This document shows, piece after piece, positions 18,280-26,064 of a stretch of DNA of 64,000 nucleotides. Both the position numbers and the translations under genes were made by a program. The DNA is from Saccharophagus degradans 2-40. Its GTDB lineage: Bacteria > Pseudomonadota > Gammaproteobacteria > Pseudomonadales > Cellvibrionaceae. Positions within the stretch are counted from its first letter, which is position 1; each line of letters starts with the position of its first letter. The notes beneath the pieces are model-generated. The model searched no databases, was not told the DNA's origin, and saw only the letters and a list, made by a program, of their open reading frames with translations. The DNA lies in NCBI RefSeq assembly GCF_000013665.1, contig NC_007912.1, forward strand, positions 2,342,501 through 2,406,500, in the 5' to 3' direction.

Positions 18280-20296
18280 GTACGGTCATCTTGCGCTAAT
18301 TATGGCGCTATTACTTAGTTTATGTTTATCCATAATCCCCATGGCGGGTAGCTACAACGGTAAGCTGGTGTGGATGGCCTCTGCGCGATCTTTATCCACC
18401 GGCATGTTTGTGTTTGTTGCAATCTCAATAGTGTTGCTTGGCGTTTCGTTCTATCAGGACGATTTCACTGTAGCCTATGTCGCCAATCACTCGAATTCAT
18501 TGCTGCCTGTGGTGTACAAAATATGTGCCGTTTGGGGCGGGCACGAGGGTTCAATGCTGCTGTGGGTGTTAATGCTTGCAGGTTGGACTTTAGCGGTAAC
18601 TATTTTTAGCCGCGAATTACCGCTAGATTTTCAAGCTAGGGTGCTTTCAGTACTCGGCATGGTGTCGTTTGGCTTTATTTTGTTTATTTTGCTCACCTCA
18701 AACCCATTTGACCGAATATTGCCCTTACCGCCTGTGGATGGCGCTGACTTAAACCCATTCTTACAAGACCCCGGCTTTATCTTCCATCCGCCAATGCTGT
18801 ATATGGGCTATGTTGGCTTTGCTGTTATTTTTGCATTCAGTATTGCGGCATTGCTAAGTGGCCGGTTAGATAGCGCCTGGGCAAGATGGTGTAGGCCTTG
18901 GGGTAATTTGGCGTGGTGCTTTTTAACGCTGGGTTTAACACTTGGAAGTTGGTGGGCGTACTACGAGCTAGGTTGGGGTGGCTGGTGGTTCTGGGACCCA
19001 GTTGAAAACGCAGCCTTTATGCCTTGGTTGGTGGGTACCGCATTTATCCATAATTTGGCGGTGTCGGAAAAGCGTGGGTTATTTAAAAACTGGACCCTAT
19101 TTTTAGCTATTTTTGGCTTCTCGCTGAGCTTGTTGGGCACGTTACTAGTGCGCTCGGGCTTGCTTACATCCGTTCATGCTTTTGCCAGTGATCCGTCGCG
19201 CGGGGTATTTATTGGGGCATTCTTATTTATTGTGATTCTTGCCTCGCTCATACTATTTGCTATGCGGGCGCCTCTGGTTAAATCAAAAACAGGTTTTGCG
19301 CTGCTATCGCGCGATGCGTTTTTATTGCTAAACAGTGTGGTGTTTATTGTTTCTGCTTCCATTGTATTGCTAGGCACACTTTACCCTGTAGTGTTGTTGC
19401 TACTTGGGTTGGGCGCTGTGTCGGTGGGCGAGCCATACTTTAATATCTTTTTCTCTATATTAATGAGCATTGCCGCCATAGCTACCGGTATTGGCATGGT
19501 GCTTAATTGGAAAAAGACCGAAGCTAAAAGAATGCGTGACTGGGTTAAGTCGCCCGCGTTGTATGCGCTTTGGTTGGGTACCGCATTGCCGGGCATGATA
19601 GCCGATGAATATTCTTGGGCTGCGGCGGTTTCTATTGCGCTTGGCAGCTGGGTTATTTTGTCTTGTTTGTTCGATCTAGTACGTAAAACCCGCAATGCTG
19701 CGAGTGTGTGGATTGGAATGGGCAAGCTAACGGCTACGTACTACGGCATGATTGTGGCGCATATTGGCTTTGGTATATGCCTATTGGGTGTGTGTTTAGA
19801 TACCATTTACGATGATCAGCGTGATCTACGGTTAGAGCTAGGTAAGCCCGCGTTTGCTGGCCACTTAGAGTATGAGCTTGTTGATGTAAGCCGCGTAAGA
19901 GGGCCAAACTATAATGGCGAGCGAGCCGAAGTTATAGTGCGCAAAGACGGCGAGACAATAAGCATTCTGCACCCAGAAAAGCGCGCTTATTTTTCTGGTG
20001 GCAATATAATGAGTGAAGTGGCTATCGACCCTGGCTTTTTTTACGATATTTATATTGCGCTGGGGGAAAAGCTAGACAATACCTCGTGGAGTATGCGTAT
20101 TCACTACAAACCGGTAGTGCGTTGGATATGGTTTGGCGCAGTGTTTATGGCGCTGGGTGGCCTTATAGCTATTACAGATAAACGCTACAAGCGCAAAAAA
20201 ACTGTTGCTGTAAAAAATGCAGTGGGTGAAGACGCAAAAGCTGGCGATGCCGATGCGAAGCCCATACTTGCCACTGCCAAACAACAACCCGAGTAA
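18269..20296 (+). CDS. ccmF: Cytochrome c heme lyase subunit CcmF
   Basis: CcmF, with CcmH and CcmI, forms the heme lyase that ligates heme to apocytochrome c. The 675-residue membrane protein has the WWD signature WGGWWFWDPVENAAFMPWL, the family segment GGHEGSMLLWVL and a large C-terminal periplasmic domain before a last membrane helix. A short Lys/Ala-rich cytoplasmic tail follows. Start ATG at 18269 overlaps ccmE. Length and motifs are normal. Confidence 0.96.
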   Translation: MLPEYGHLALIMALLLSLCLSIIPMAGSYNGKLVWMASARSLSTGMFVFVAISIVLLGVSFYQDDFTVAYVANHSNSLLPVVYKICAVWGGHEGSMLLWVLMLAGWTLAVTIFSRELPLDFQARVLSVLGMVSFGFILFILLTSNPFDRILPLPPVDGADLNPFLQDPGFIFHPPMLYMGYVGFAVIFAFSIAALLSGRLDSAWARWCRPWGNLAWCFLTLGLTLGSWWAYYELGWGGWWFWDPVENAAFMPWLVGTAFIHNLAVSEKRGLFKNWTLFLAIFGFSLSLLGTLLVRSGLLTSVHAFASDPSRGVFIGAFLFIVILASLILFAMRAPLVKSKTGFALLSRDAFLLLNSVVFIVSASIVLLGTLYPVVLLLLGLGAVSVGEPYFNIFFSILMSIAAIATGIGMVLNWKKTEAKRMRDWVKSPALYALWLGTALPGMIADEYSWAAAVSIALGSWVILSCLFDLVRKTRNAASVWIGMGKLTATYYGMIVAHIGFGICLLGVCLDTIYDDQRDLRLELGKPAFAGHLEYELVDVSRVRGPNYNGERAEVIVRKDGETISILHPEKRAYFSGGNIMSEVAIDPGFFYDIYIALGEKLDNTSWSMRIHYKPVVRWIWFGAVFMALGGLIAITDKRYKRKKTVAVKNAVGEDAKAGDADAKPILATAKQQPE

Positions 20297-20310
20297 GGTG
20301 CCAAATTAGA

Positions 20311-20853
20311 ATGGAGCGTTTAAAGCTTTTTATCCCTGTTTTTGTGTTTGCTTTTTTGGCCGTGGTGCTTATGTATGCGCTTATTCGTGGCGATACCGGT
20401 CATGTGGAGTCGGCGCTGCTGGATAAACCTGTACCTGAATTTACTATGCCCTCACTGTTTGACGAAAAGCCAGCTGTGTCGGGCGAGGAAATTAAAGGTA
20501 AGCCCTACTTGCTAAACCTTTGGGGAACATGGTGTGCGCCGTGTAAGAAAGAGCATCCAGAGTTGGTGGCACTATCTAAAAAAGGCGTTCGTATTATTGG
20601 TGTTAACCATAAGGACGATAAAGAGCTCGCGTTAAAGTGGCTTGAAGAGCACCAAGACCCGTACGAAGCAGTTATCTTCGATGATACCGGTCGTTTTGGC
20701 TTAGATTTAGGTATTACGGGGCTACCAGAAACATTTTTTGTGGATGCTGACGGCGTTATTCGCTATAAGCATACCGGACCAATATCTGAATACATTTGGA
20801 ACACTAAACTTGCCAGTCAATGGCAGGCGCTACAGGCGCCGGCGGCTAACTAG
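20311..20853 (+). CDS. ccmG: Thiol:disulfide interchange protein CcmG/DsbE
   Basis: A membrane-anchored periplasmic thioredoxin (180 residues) that keeps apocytochrome CxxCH thiols reduced. The N-terminal anchor is FIPVFVFAFLAVVLMYALI. The active site is WGTWCAPCKKEHPEL (Cys75, Cys78), and the GLPETFFVDADGVI segment carries the cis-Pro and family-typical residues. It is the last gene of this ccm block; ccmH and ccmI are displaced to 25.6 kb. Confidence 0.94.
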   Translation: MERLKLFIPVFVFAFLAVVLMYALIRGDTGHVESALLDKPVPEFTMPSLFDEKPAVSGEEIKGKPYLLNLWGTWCAPCKKEHPELVALSKKGVRIIGVNHKDDKELALKWLEEHQDPYEAVIFDDTGRFGLDLGITGLPETFFVDADGVIRYKHTGPISEYIWNTKLASQWQALQAPAAN

Positions 20854-20875
20854 TTTTAGCCGCCCACAAACTTTA

Positions 20876-21006
20876 GGAAACTCTGAATAACCTCAATTAC
20901 TTTTTGCGAGGGCAAAAACGTTCAGCCGCAAGGCGTTCTTCGCTGCTAATGGGCTTAGCTCTTAGCAAGAACGGTAACGAAGCGGTTGGGGTTACTCATA
21001 GGTTCC
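20876..21006. mobile_element. 131-bp inverted-repeat element, copy 1 (MITE-like)
   Basis: The terminal 21 bases (20876-20896, GGAAACTCTGAATAACCTCAA) and the reverse complement of 20986-21006 match at 17 of 21 positions. The first 110 bases align without gaps to 40870-40761 on the opposite strand at 87 of 110 identical positions, so this is a dispersed repeat. TTTA occurs directly outside both ends (20872-20875 and 21007-21010), a possible 4-bp target duplication. It lies between ccmG and aguA, ending 37 bp before the aguA start. It is far too short to encode a transposase, so any movement would be in trans. Confidence 0.75.
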
Positions 21007-21042
21007 TTTATATCAGCATAATTTCATTTTAAGAGAGTAACT

Positions 21043-22062
21043 GTGAATTCAGCGCTAAAACCTGAATGGTCTGCTGTGCGTGCAATTGTCATTGCGTGGC
21101 CCTATGAAGATAGTGATTGGCAAGATAATTATGCGCAGGCAGAGCAATGTTATTGGGCCATGTTGATTGCATTTTCTACCTATAGTGACGTATGGGTGTT
21201 GCTGCATTCATCAATAAGCAAGGCGCAGTGGCTGGAAGATTTAGACAAAGAGTTCGGGCGTTCTGCAGCTAACGCGCGTCGCTGTGCGGTATCTGTTATT
21301 GATAGCATAGATTACGACGATACGTGGATTAGAGATTACGGCCCGTTAACAACCCATTCCGATTATGTTTCTTTTTGCTTTAACGGCTGGGGGGGAAAGT
21401 ACCCCGCGGCGCTAGATACCTTGGTGGGTAAAAAGTTACAGCCTTGGCTTGGTGACGTAGTGCGCGAAAGCGAATACTTTTTTGAGGGCGGCGCCTTAGA
21501 AATTAACGATAGCGGTGTATTACTCGCCAATAAAGACTGCGTAATAGACACCCATAGAAACCCGGGCCTTAATCAGGCGGCGGTTGAAGCGATACTCGCA
21601 AAAGAGTTGGGCGTAAAGGCTTTCGCTTGGCTTGAGGGTATTCAGCTGACGGGTGACGATACCGATGGCCATATCGACACCATTGCTAGATACGTTGCAA
21701 ACGACTCTGTGGTGTATTCTGGTCCTAATCCAAGCCACCCAGATGCGGCTGCTTTACTGGCGTTAAAGTCGCAAATTAGTGCGTTGGCTGCAGTGCACAA
21801 CTGGCAATTGGCAGAGCTACCTACGCCAATTGTGTATAGTCAGGTGGAGGAAGGGCAGCTGTTGCCGGCCACTTACGCCAACTTTTTAATATGTAACGAT
21901 GTGGCTTTTGTGCCCGTTTACGGGGTGAGCGAAGATCAAATTGCGGTCGACGTGCTAACGACAGCAATGCCAAACAAAACAATTGTAACGGTGCGCTGTG
22001 AAGCATTGTTAGAGCAGCATGGCAGCTTACATTGCGCCACTATGCAAATAGGTGCAATTTAA
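21043..22062 (+). CDS. aguA: Agmatine deiminase
   Basis: Converts agmatine to N-carbamoylputrescine and ammonia, the first step from agmatine to putrescine. The 339-residue pentein fold shows the catalytic Cys331 in GSLHCATMQ near the C-terminus, the His/Asp segment DDTDGHIDTIARYV and the N-terminal EW.A...AWP motif. The start is GTG at 21043 behind AAGAGAG. It is followed 35 bp later by aguB, which uses its product. A repeat element lies directly in its upstream region. Confidence 0.94.
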   Translation: MNSALKPEWSAVRAIVIAWPYEDSDWQDNYAQAEQCYWAMLIAFSTYSDVWVLLHSSISKAQWLEDLDKEFGRSAANARRCAVSVIDSIDYDDTWIRDYGPLTTHSDYVSFCFNGWGGKYPAALDTLVGKKLQPWLGDVVRESEYFFEGGALEINDSGVLLANKDCVIDTHRNPGLNQAAVEAILAKELGVKAFAWLEGIQLTGDDTDGHIDTIARYVANDSVVYSGPNPSHPDAAALLALKSQISALAAVHNWQLAELPTPIVYSQVEEGQLLPATYANFLICNDVAFVPVYGVSEDQIAVDVLTTAMPNKTIVTVRCEALLEQHGSLHCATMQIGAI

Positions 22063-22097
22063 TGTTATTTCAGGTAAAAAAGGCGGGTTTTTAGGTT

Positions 22098-23003
22098 ATG
22101 TCGCGATCTTTTCTAGCTGCAGTGGTGCAGCAAGCCATAGGTGGTAATGACAAAGCAGAAAATATGGCGGCCACAGCCGAGCATGTGCGCGAAGCTGCCA
22201 ATTCTGGTGCTCAGTTAGTGGTGCTGCAAGAACTGCATGCCACGCAATATTTTTGTCAGGTAGAAGACACTGAGTGTTTTGATCTGGCCGAAGACTTAGA
22301 TGGTGAAACCTATGAATATTTCGCCGAATTGGCCGCCGAGTTAGATATTGTGCTTGTTATCTCGGGGTTTGAGTGCAGGGCGCCAGGCCTTTACCACAAT
22401 ACAGCGCAGGTTATAGATGGGGATCTAGGTCGTGTGGGGTTCTTCCGCAAGATGCATATCCCAGATGATCCCGGCTTTTATGAGAAATTCTATTTTACTC
22501 CCGGTGATGCCGATGCGCCCGGTTGTGGTTTTGAGCCTGTAGAAACGCGCTTGGGTAAGCTCGGGGTAATGGTGTGTTGGGATCAATGGTACCCAGAGGG
22601 TGCACGCTTAATGGCAATGGCCGGCGCCGACGTACTTATTTACCCCACTGCCATAGGGTGGGACCCAGACGACGATGAAGACGAGCAAGAAAGGCAGCGC
22701 GATGCGTGGGTGACCATTCAGCGTTCGCACGCCATTGCCAACGGTTTACCTGTATTAGTGGCGAATAGAACCGGCTTTGAAGCCTCGCCGGTAGATGACG
22801 GCACAGGGATCGAATTTTGGGGTACCAGTTTTATCGCTGGCCCGCAGGGAGAGTTTTTAGCCTTGGCCAATTGTGAAGAGCAGGGGCCGTTGTGCGCGCA
22901 AATTGATCTAAAGCGCAGTGAAGATGTTCGTCGAATTTGGCCGTATTTCCGCGATAGGCGCATAGATGCATACAAAGGCTTAACGAAGCGCTGGCTAGAT
23001 TAG
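22098..23003 (+). CDS. aguB: N-carbamoylputrescine amidase
   Basis: A nitrilase-superfamily amidase that hydrolyses N-carbamoylputrescine to putrescine, CO2 and ammonia. The Glu-Lys-Cys triad is visible: Glu45 in LQELHATQYFCQ, Lys118 in RKMHIPDDPGFYEK and Cys160 in GVMVCWDQWYPEGAR. Length 301 is typical. It is paired with aguA, so together they complete the deiminase route to putrescine. Confidence 0.95.
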   Translation: MSRSFLAAVVQQAIGGNDKAENMAATAEHVREAANSGAQLVVLQELHATQYFCQVEDTECFDLAEDLDGETYEYFAELAAELDIVLVISGFECRAPGLYHNTAQVIDGDLGRVGFFRKMHIPDDPGFYEKFYFTPGDADAPGCGFEPVETRLGKLGVMVCWDQWYPEGARLMAMAGADVLIYPTAIGWDPDDDEDEQERQRDAWVTIQRSHAIANGLPVLVANRTGFEASPVDDGTGIEFWGTSFIAGPQGEFLALANCEEQGPLCAQIDLKRSEDVRRIWPYFRDRRIDAYKGLTKRWLD

Positions 23004-23012
23004 GTCTAGATT

Positions 23013-23043
23013 TGGCGCGCTCAGTGCAACGCTTTGCGCGCCA
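23013..23043 (+). terminator. 8-bp GC-rich hairpin after aguB
   Basis: TGGCGCGC at 23013-23020 pairs with GCGCGCCA at 23036-23043 across a 15-nt loop, 10 bp after the aguB stop. The following bases are AT-rich but not a pure T-run. A likely transcript end for aguAB. Confidence 0.5.
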
Positions 23044-23116
23044 TATAATTATGATGCATTGCAGCAAAATTGTGTTATGATCAATAGGTAGTCACACATT
23101 TCTGCGGGGTTACATC

Positions 23117-24409
23117 ATGTTATATCACGCGTACGAGCTAAATCATGCAGCCTTAGCGCCTTGGCGTGAACTTGCTGGCTTTCAAAAGCGTTTGTTCCAA
23201 TCCAGTTACAATCCTCTTGCTGATACTTTTTACGGGCGCAACATGGTTGCCTCCTGTGAGTTGTTCGAATCCCTTACTCGCCGATACGGTAAACCCGAAT
23301 GGGGCATTACAGAGACTGTCGTAAATGGCGCGCCGGTGACGGTTTCTGAATCTATCGTGTGGAAAAAACCATTTTGTAGGTTAGTGCACTTTAAGCGAGA
23401 TGCAGAAGATTTAAAAAATGCGCGCTCAGAGACGCGTGTAGACCCTAGGGTATTACTTGTTGCGCCGCTTTCTGGCCACTATGCAACATTGTTACGCAGC
23501 ACCGTTGAAGCGTTTTTACCCGATCACGAAGTGTATGTGACCGACTGGGAAGATGCTCGCAATGTGCCTATCGCTCGTGGCGAATTTAACCTTCACACTT
23601 ATATCGATTATGTGGCAGAAATTCTCGAGCAAATTGGCGAGGGTATTCATGTAGTTGCTATTTGTCAGCCCGGGCCACCTGTTTTAGCTGCTATTTCGAT
23701 GATGGCTAAGGCCAAAAGCAAAAAAATGCCTGCAACTATGACCTTTATGGGTTCGCCAATTGACCCAAGAGAGTCGCCAACGCTGCCCAATAACTTGGCC
23801 CTAGAGCGACCATTTGAGTGGTTCCGAGATAACATGATTTACACCGTGCCTTGGCCTCACAAAGGGGTAATGCGCAAAGTGTACCCTGGCTTTTTACAGC
23901 TAAGTGGGTTTATCTCCATGAACCAAGATAAACACATATCTGCGCACAAAGAGTATTTTGATCACCTTGTAGAAGGTGATTGCGATAGCGCACAAAAGCA
24001 TCGCGAATTCTACGACGAATATTTATCGGTGCTTGATCTCTCGGCCGAGTTTTATCTGGATACTATTCGAGAAGTATTCCAAAACCATAGCTTGCCCAAA
24101 GGGGAGTTTATTCATAACGGAGAGCTCGTCGACCCAGGCTGCATCACAGGCGTAGCACTTATGACGGTCGAGGGGGAAAACGATGATATCTCTGGCATCG
24201 GGCAAACTCAGGCGGCACATACCCTTTGTAAAAACATCCCCGAAGAAATGCGTATAGATTATATTCAGCCGGGAGTGGGGCACTACGGGGTGTTTAGTGG
24301 TCGTCGCTTTAGGACAGAAATTCAGCCTCGTATTCGTGAGTTTATGCGATCCTATTTCGATGTTAAGAAGGAAAAGCAATGGCAAAAAGCGCACTCAGAC
24401 TGGGTTTAA
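23117..24409 (+). CDS. phaZ: Intracellular polyhydroxyalkanoate depolymerase
   Basis: A 430-residue alpha/beta-hydrolase of the cytoplasmic PHA depolymerase family, which mobilises stored polyhydroxybutyrate granules. The N-terminus (LYHAYELNHAALAPWRELA) and the block ADTFYGRNMVASCELFESLTRRYGKP are characteristic. As usual in this family the nucleophile is Cys rather than Ser (Cys183, in VAICQPGPPVL), and the late GVGHYGVFSGRRF segment supplies the catalytic His. No signal peptide. No PHA synthase or phasin gene is in the window. A partial PhaC-like role is unlikely given the full match of the N-terminal half. Confidence 0.92.
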   Translation: MLYHAYELNHAALAPWRELAGFQKRLFQSSYNPLADTFYGRNMVASCELFESLTRRYGKPEWGITETVVNGAPVTVSESIVWKKPFCRLVHFKRDAEDLKNARSETRVDPRVLLVAPLSGHYATLLRSTVEAFLPDHEVYVTDWEDARNVPIARGEFNLHTYIDYVAEILEQIGEGIHVVAICQPGPPVLAAISMMAKAKSKKMPATMTFMGSPIDPRESPTLPNNLALERPFEWFRDNMIYTVPWPHKGVMRKVYPGFLQLSGFISMNQDKHISAHKEYFDHLVEGDCDSAQKHREFYDEYLSVLDLSAEFYLDTIREVFQNHSLPKGEFIHNGELVDPGCITGVALMTVEGENDDISGIGQTQAAHTLCKNIPEEMRIDYIQPGVGHYGVFSGRRFRTEIQPRIREFMRSYFDVKKEKQWQKAHSDWV

Positions 24410-24483
24410 CCTTGGCAAAGCTGCGAGGGCATGGCATCTTAGCGCTCTTTGTTAAATTTTTATTCAGCTAGGAATACGACTAC

Positions 24484-24990
24484 GTGCAAGCTCCTTTACG
24501 ATTGATCGCGCTTTTTTATGTGAATTTTGTTGGTTTTGTTGGTTTTGTTATCTTAATGAGCGCGGCGGCAAATGCTGCTACCGAGCGATGGGAAAGGCAT
24601 CACGTGATGGCTAGCCCAGAAAAAACCTCTGAGGTGGTTGCTTCAAGTTGGGAGGGGGGTGCTTGGTCCTACTCTGACATGTCTGGTCATTTCAAACTCC
24701 TGTATACGCAAAACGAAGCCTCTGCATCTGGTGAGTTGCTTGCTCAGCGGGTTTATTTGCAATGGGTACGTACCGATCAGGCTGGAAGTGAGCTTGTTTA
24801 TTCAATAGCGCTAAAAGAGGTGAGTTCTGTACCCACCTTTACTTTTGAGCTGCCGCAATGTGTAGAGTTTGACGGTAAAGCCTGCGGGGCATTCGAGCTG
24901 GGTGCGACTCATGTGTTCGAGGAGTCTTCGGCTATCTTTCAGGTAGAGCCTGGTGGGTTGGGGCAATACGGTTTGCGCTCTGTTCGATAG
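24484..24990 (+). CDS. Exported hypothetical protein
   Basis: I do not recognise this 168-residue protein. A GTG start at 24484 follows AGGA. The N-terminus is a signal peptide (IALFYVNFVGFVGFVILMSAAANA, with an ANA-A cleavage site). The mature part is beta-rich and ends FQVEPGGLGQYGLRSVR; two cysteines in CVEFDGKACG may form a disulfide. The hydrophobic core of the signal peptide is built on a 9-bp tandem repeat (TTTTGTTGG, 24525-24550) encoding Phe-Val-Gly units. It sits alone between phaZ and a tRNA terminator. Confidence 0.7.
   Translation: MQAPLRLIALFYVNFVGFVGFVILMSAAANAATERWERHHVMASPEKTSEVVASSWEGGAWSYSDMSGHFKLLYTQNEASASGELLAQRVYLQWVRTDQAGSELVYSIALKEVSSVPTFTFELPQCVEFDGKACGAFELGATHVFEESSAIFQVEPGGLGQYGLRSVR
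24525..24550 (+). repeat. 9-bp tandem repeat inside a signal-peptide coding sequence
   Basis: TTTTGTTGG is present twice and a third time as TTTTGTTA, all in frame, so that expansion or loss of a unit would lengthen or shorten the hydrophobic core of the signal peptide by three residues (F-V-G). Confidence 0.8.
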
Positions 24991-25012
24991 CGCTATTTAG
25001 GTTTGAGCGTTG

Positions 25013-25038
25013 GCCCCAGCGGTTTTGGTTGCTGGGGC
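25013..25038 (+). terminator. 8-bp hairpin after the exported hypothetical gene
   Basis: GCCCCAGC at 25013-25020 pairs perfectly with GCTGGGGC at 25031-25038 around a 10-nt loop, 23 bp after the stop at 24990. No T-run follows it, so it may protect the 3' end; the stronger terminator is 34 bp further on. Confidence 0.4.
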
Positions 25039-25071
25039 TGCACAGGCTACCGTTGTAGTTTCTGCAAGACG

Positions 25072-25106
25072 AAAAAAAAGCCCATACCAACGGTATGGGC
25101 TTTTTT
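25072..25106. terminator. Strong bidirectional intrinsic terminator
   Basis: GCCCATACC (25080-25088) and GGTATGGGC (25092-25100) form a perfect 9-bp stem with a 3-nt loop, flanked by A8 on the left and T6 on the right. On the minus strand it ends the tRNA-Val/tRNA-Asp transcript; on the plus strand it ends read-through from 24484. Confidence 0.92.
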
Positions 25107-25119
25107 GTTTTCTAAATAG

Positions 25120-25196
25120 TGGCGACCCGGAAGGGACTTGAACCCTCGACCTCCGGCGTGACAGGCCGGCATTCTAACCAACTGAACTACCGGGCC
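25120..25196 (-). tRNA. tRNA-Asp (anticodon GTC)
   Basis: The minus strand folds as a 77-nt cloverleaf: acceptor GGCCCGG pairs with CCGGGTC, anticodon loop CTGTCAC carries GTC, T arm GAGGG-TTCAAGT-CCCTT, discriminator G, and CCA is encoded. It is the downstream member of a tandem with tRNA-Val and is followed by the terminator at 25072-25106. Confidence 0.97.
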
Positions 25197-25243
25197 GCGA
25201 TTTTTCCTTTATCTCAACACACCTTGTCACGCAAAGGATTGAG

Positions 25244-25319
25244 TGGTGGGTGGTACAGGGGTCGAACCTGTGACCTACGCCTTGTAAGGGCGCCGCTCTA
25301 CCAACTGAGCTAACCACCC
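25244..25319 (-). tRNA. tRNA-Val (anticodon TAC)
   Basis: A 76-nt cloverleaf on the minus strand: acceptor GGGTGGT pairs with ACCACCC, the anticodon loop CTTACAA carries TAC, the T arm is ACAGG-TTCGACC-CCTGT, and CCA is encoded. U34 of this valine tRNA is a classical substrate for the cmo5U modification made by CmoA and CmoB in this window. Confidence 0.97.
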
Positions 25320-25335
25320 CCCGAAAGGAGCGGCC

Positions 25336-25363
25336 ATTGTAATGATATTGAGTTTTCGGTCAA
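25336..25363 (-). promoter_or_regulatory. Sigma-70 type stable-RNA promoter for the tRNA pair
   Basis: On the minus strand, TTGACC (-35, 25358-25363) and TACAAT (-10, 25336-25341) are 16 bp apart. The discriminator that follows (GGCCGCTCC) is GC-rich, as in stringently controlled stable-RNA promoters. The tRNA-Val 5' end lies 17 bp downstream of the -10. Confidence 0.85.
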
Positions 25364-25561
25364 CAGTTTTTTTGCGAAATTATTTCAACTTTTCAAAGTG
25401 GTTTAAAAGGTGATCGCATTGGGTGTTTGTTGAACCTTTGGCGAGCTAAAGGTCTCAGTTTTGTCTACTGCTAATCTATTATCTTTCTCAGGCTGCTGCG
25501 CTTATAGAGCTGTGAGGTGCTGGCTGATATAATCTCGCGGCGAAATTCCGAGGAGAAACGC

Positions 25562-26005
25562 GTGAAAGGAACAATTAAAGCTCTGTTTGTGTCTATAACC
25601 TTGTTAATCTGTACTGCCAGCTGGGCTGCTGTTGATGTAATCGAGTTCGATAACGACGCAGATCGTAAGCGTTATCAAGAACTTGCTGCCGAGTTGCGCT
25701 GCCCTAAGTGCCCAAATCAAAACTTAGTGGGTACCGATTCGGGTATCGCCTACGATTTACGTCGCGAAGTGGCTCGCCTTATCAAAGAGGGCCAAACAAA
25801 CAAGCAAATTAAAGCCTATATGGTGAATCGCTATGGCGATTTTGTGCTTTATAAACCCCCAGTGAATAACAAAACCCTTATTTTGTGGTGGGGGCCGGGT
25901 TTGATGTTGTTAATGGGCGTTATTGTGTTTGGCGTAATCGTGCTACAGCGCCGCCGCAACATAGCTACCGATAAAGAGCAACCAGAAGACCACGATCAAG
26001 ACTAA
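25562..26005 (+). CDS. ccmH: Cytochrome c maturation thiol reductase CcmH
   Basis: CcmH (CycL) reduces the apocytochrome heme-binding thiols and works with CcmF and CcmI. It has a signal peptide (ALFVSITLLICTASWA), the redox motif LRCPKCPNQNL (Cys47, Cys50) and a C-terminal membrane anchor (LILWWGPGLMLLMGVIVFGVIVL). The start is GTG at 25562 behind GAGGAG; an in-frame GTG at 25517 would add a non-signal extension. It is 4.7 kb away from ccmG. Confidence 0.94.
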   Translation: MKGTIKALFVSITLLICTASWAAVDVIEFDNDADRKRYQELAAELRCPKCPNQNLVGTDSGIAYDLRREVARLIKEGQTNKQIKAYMVNRYGDFVLYKPPVNNKTLILWWGPGLMLLMGVIVFGVIVLQRRRNIATDKEQPEDHDQD

Positions 26006-26064
26006 GCGGATTACAAAAATAATTATTACATTCAAATAGATAGCTTTAACTGGACTATAACCTA

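Noticed and set aside
20872-21010. Treating TTTA as a proven target-site duplication
   Set aside because: The outer bases TAAA recur next to the end of copy 2 in the same orientation as at one end of copy 1, so they may belong to the element.
23117-24409. Reading the depolymerase Cys in place of Ser as a loss of function
   Set aside because: A Cys nucleophile is normal in the intracellular PHA depolymerase family.
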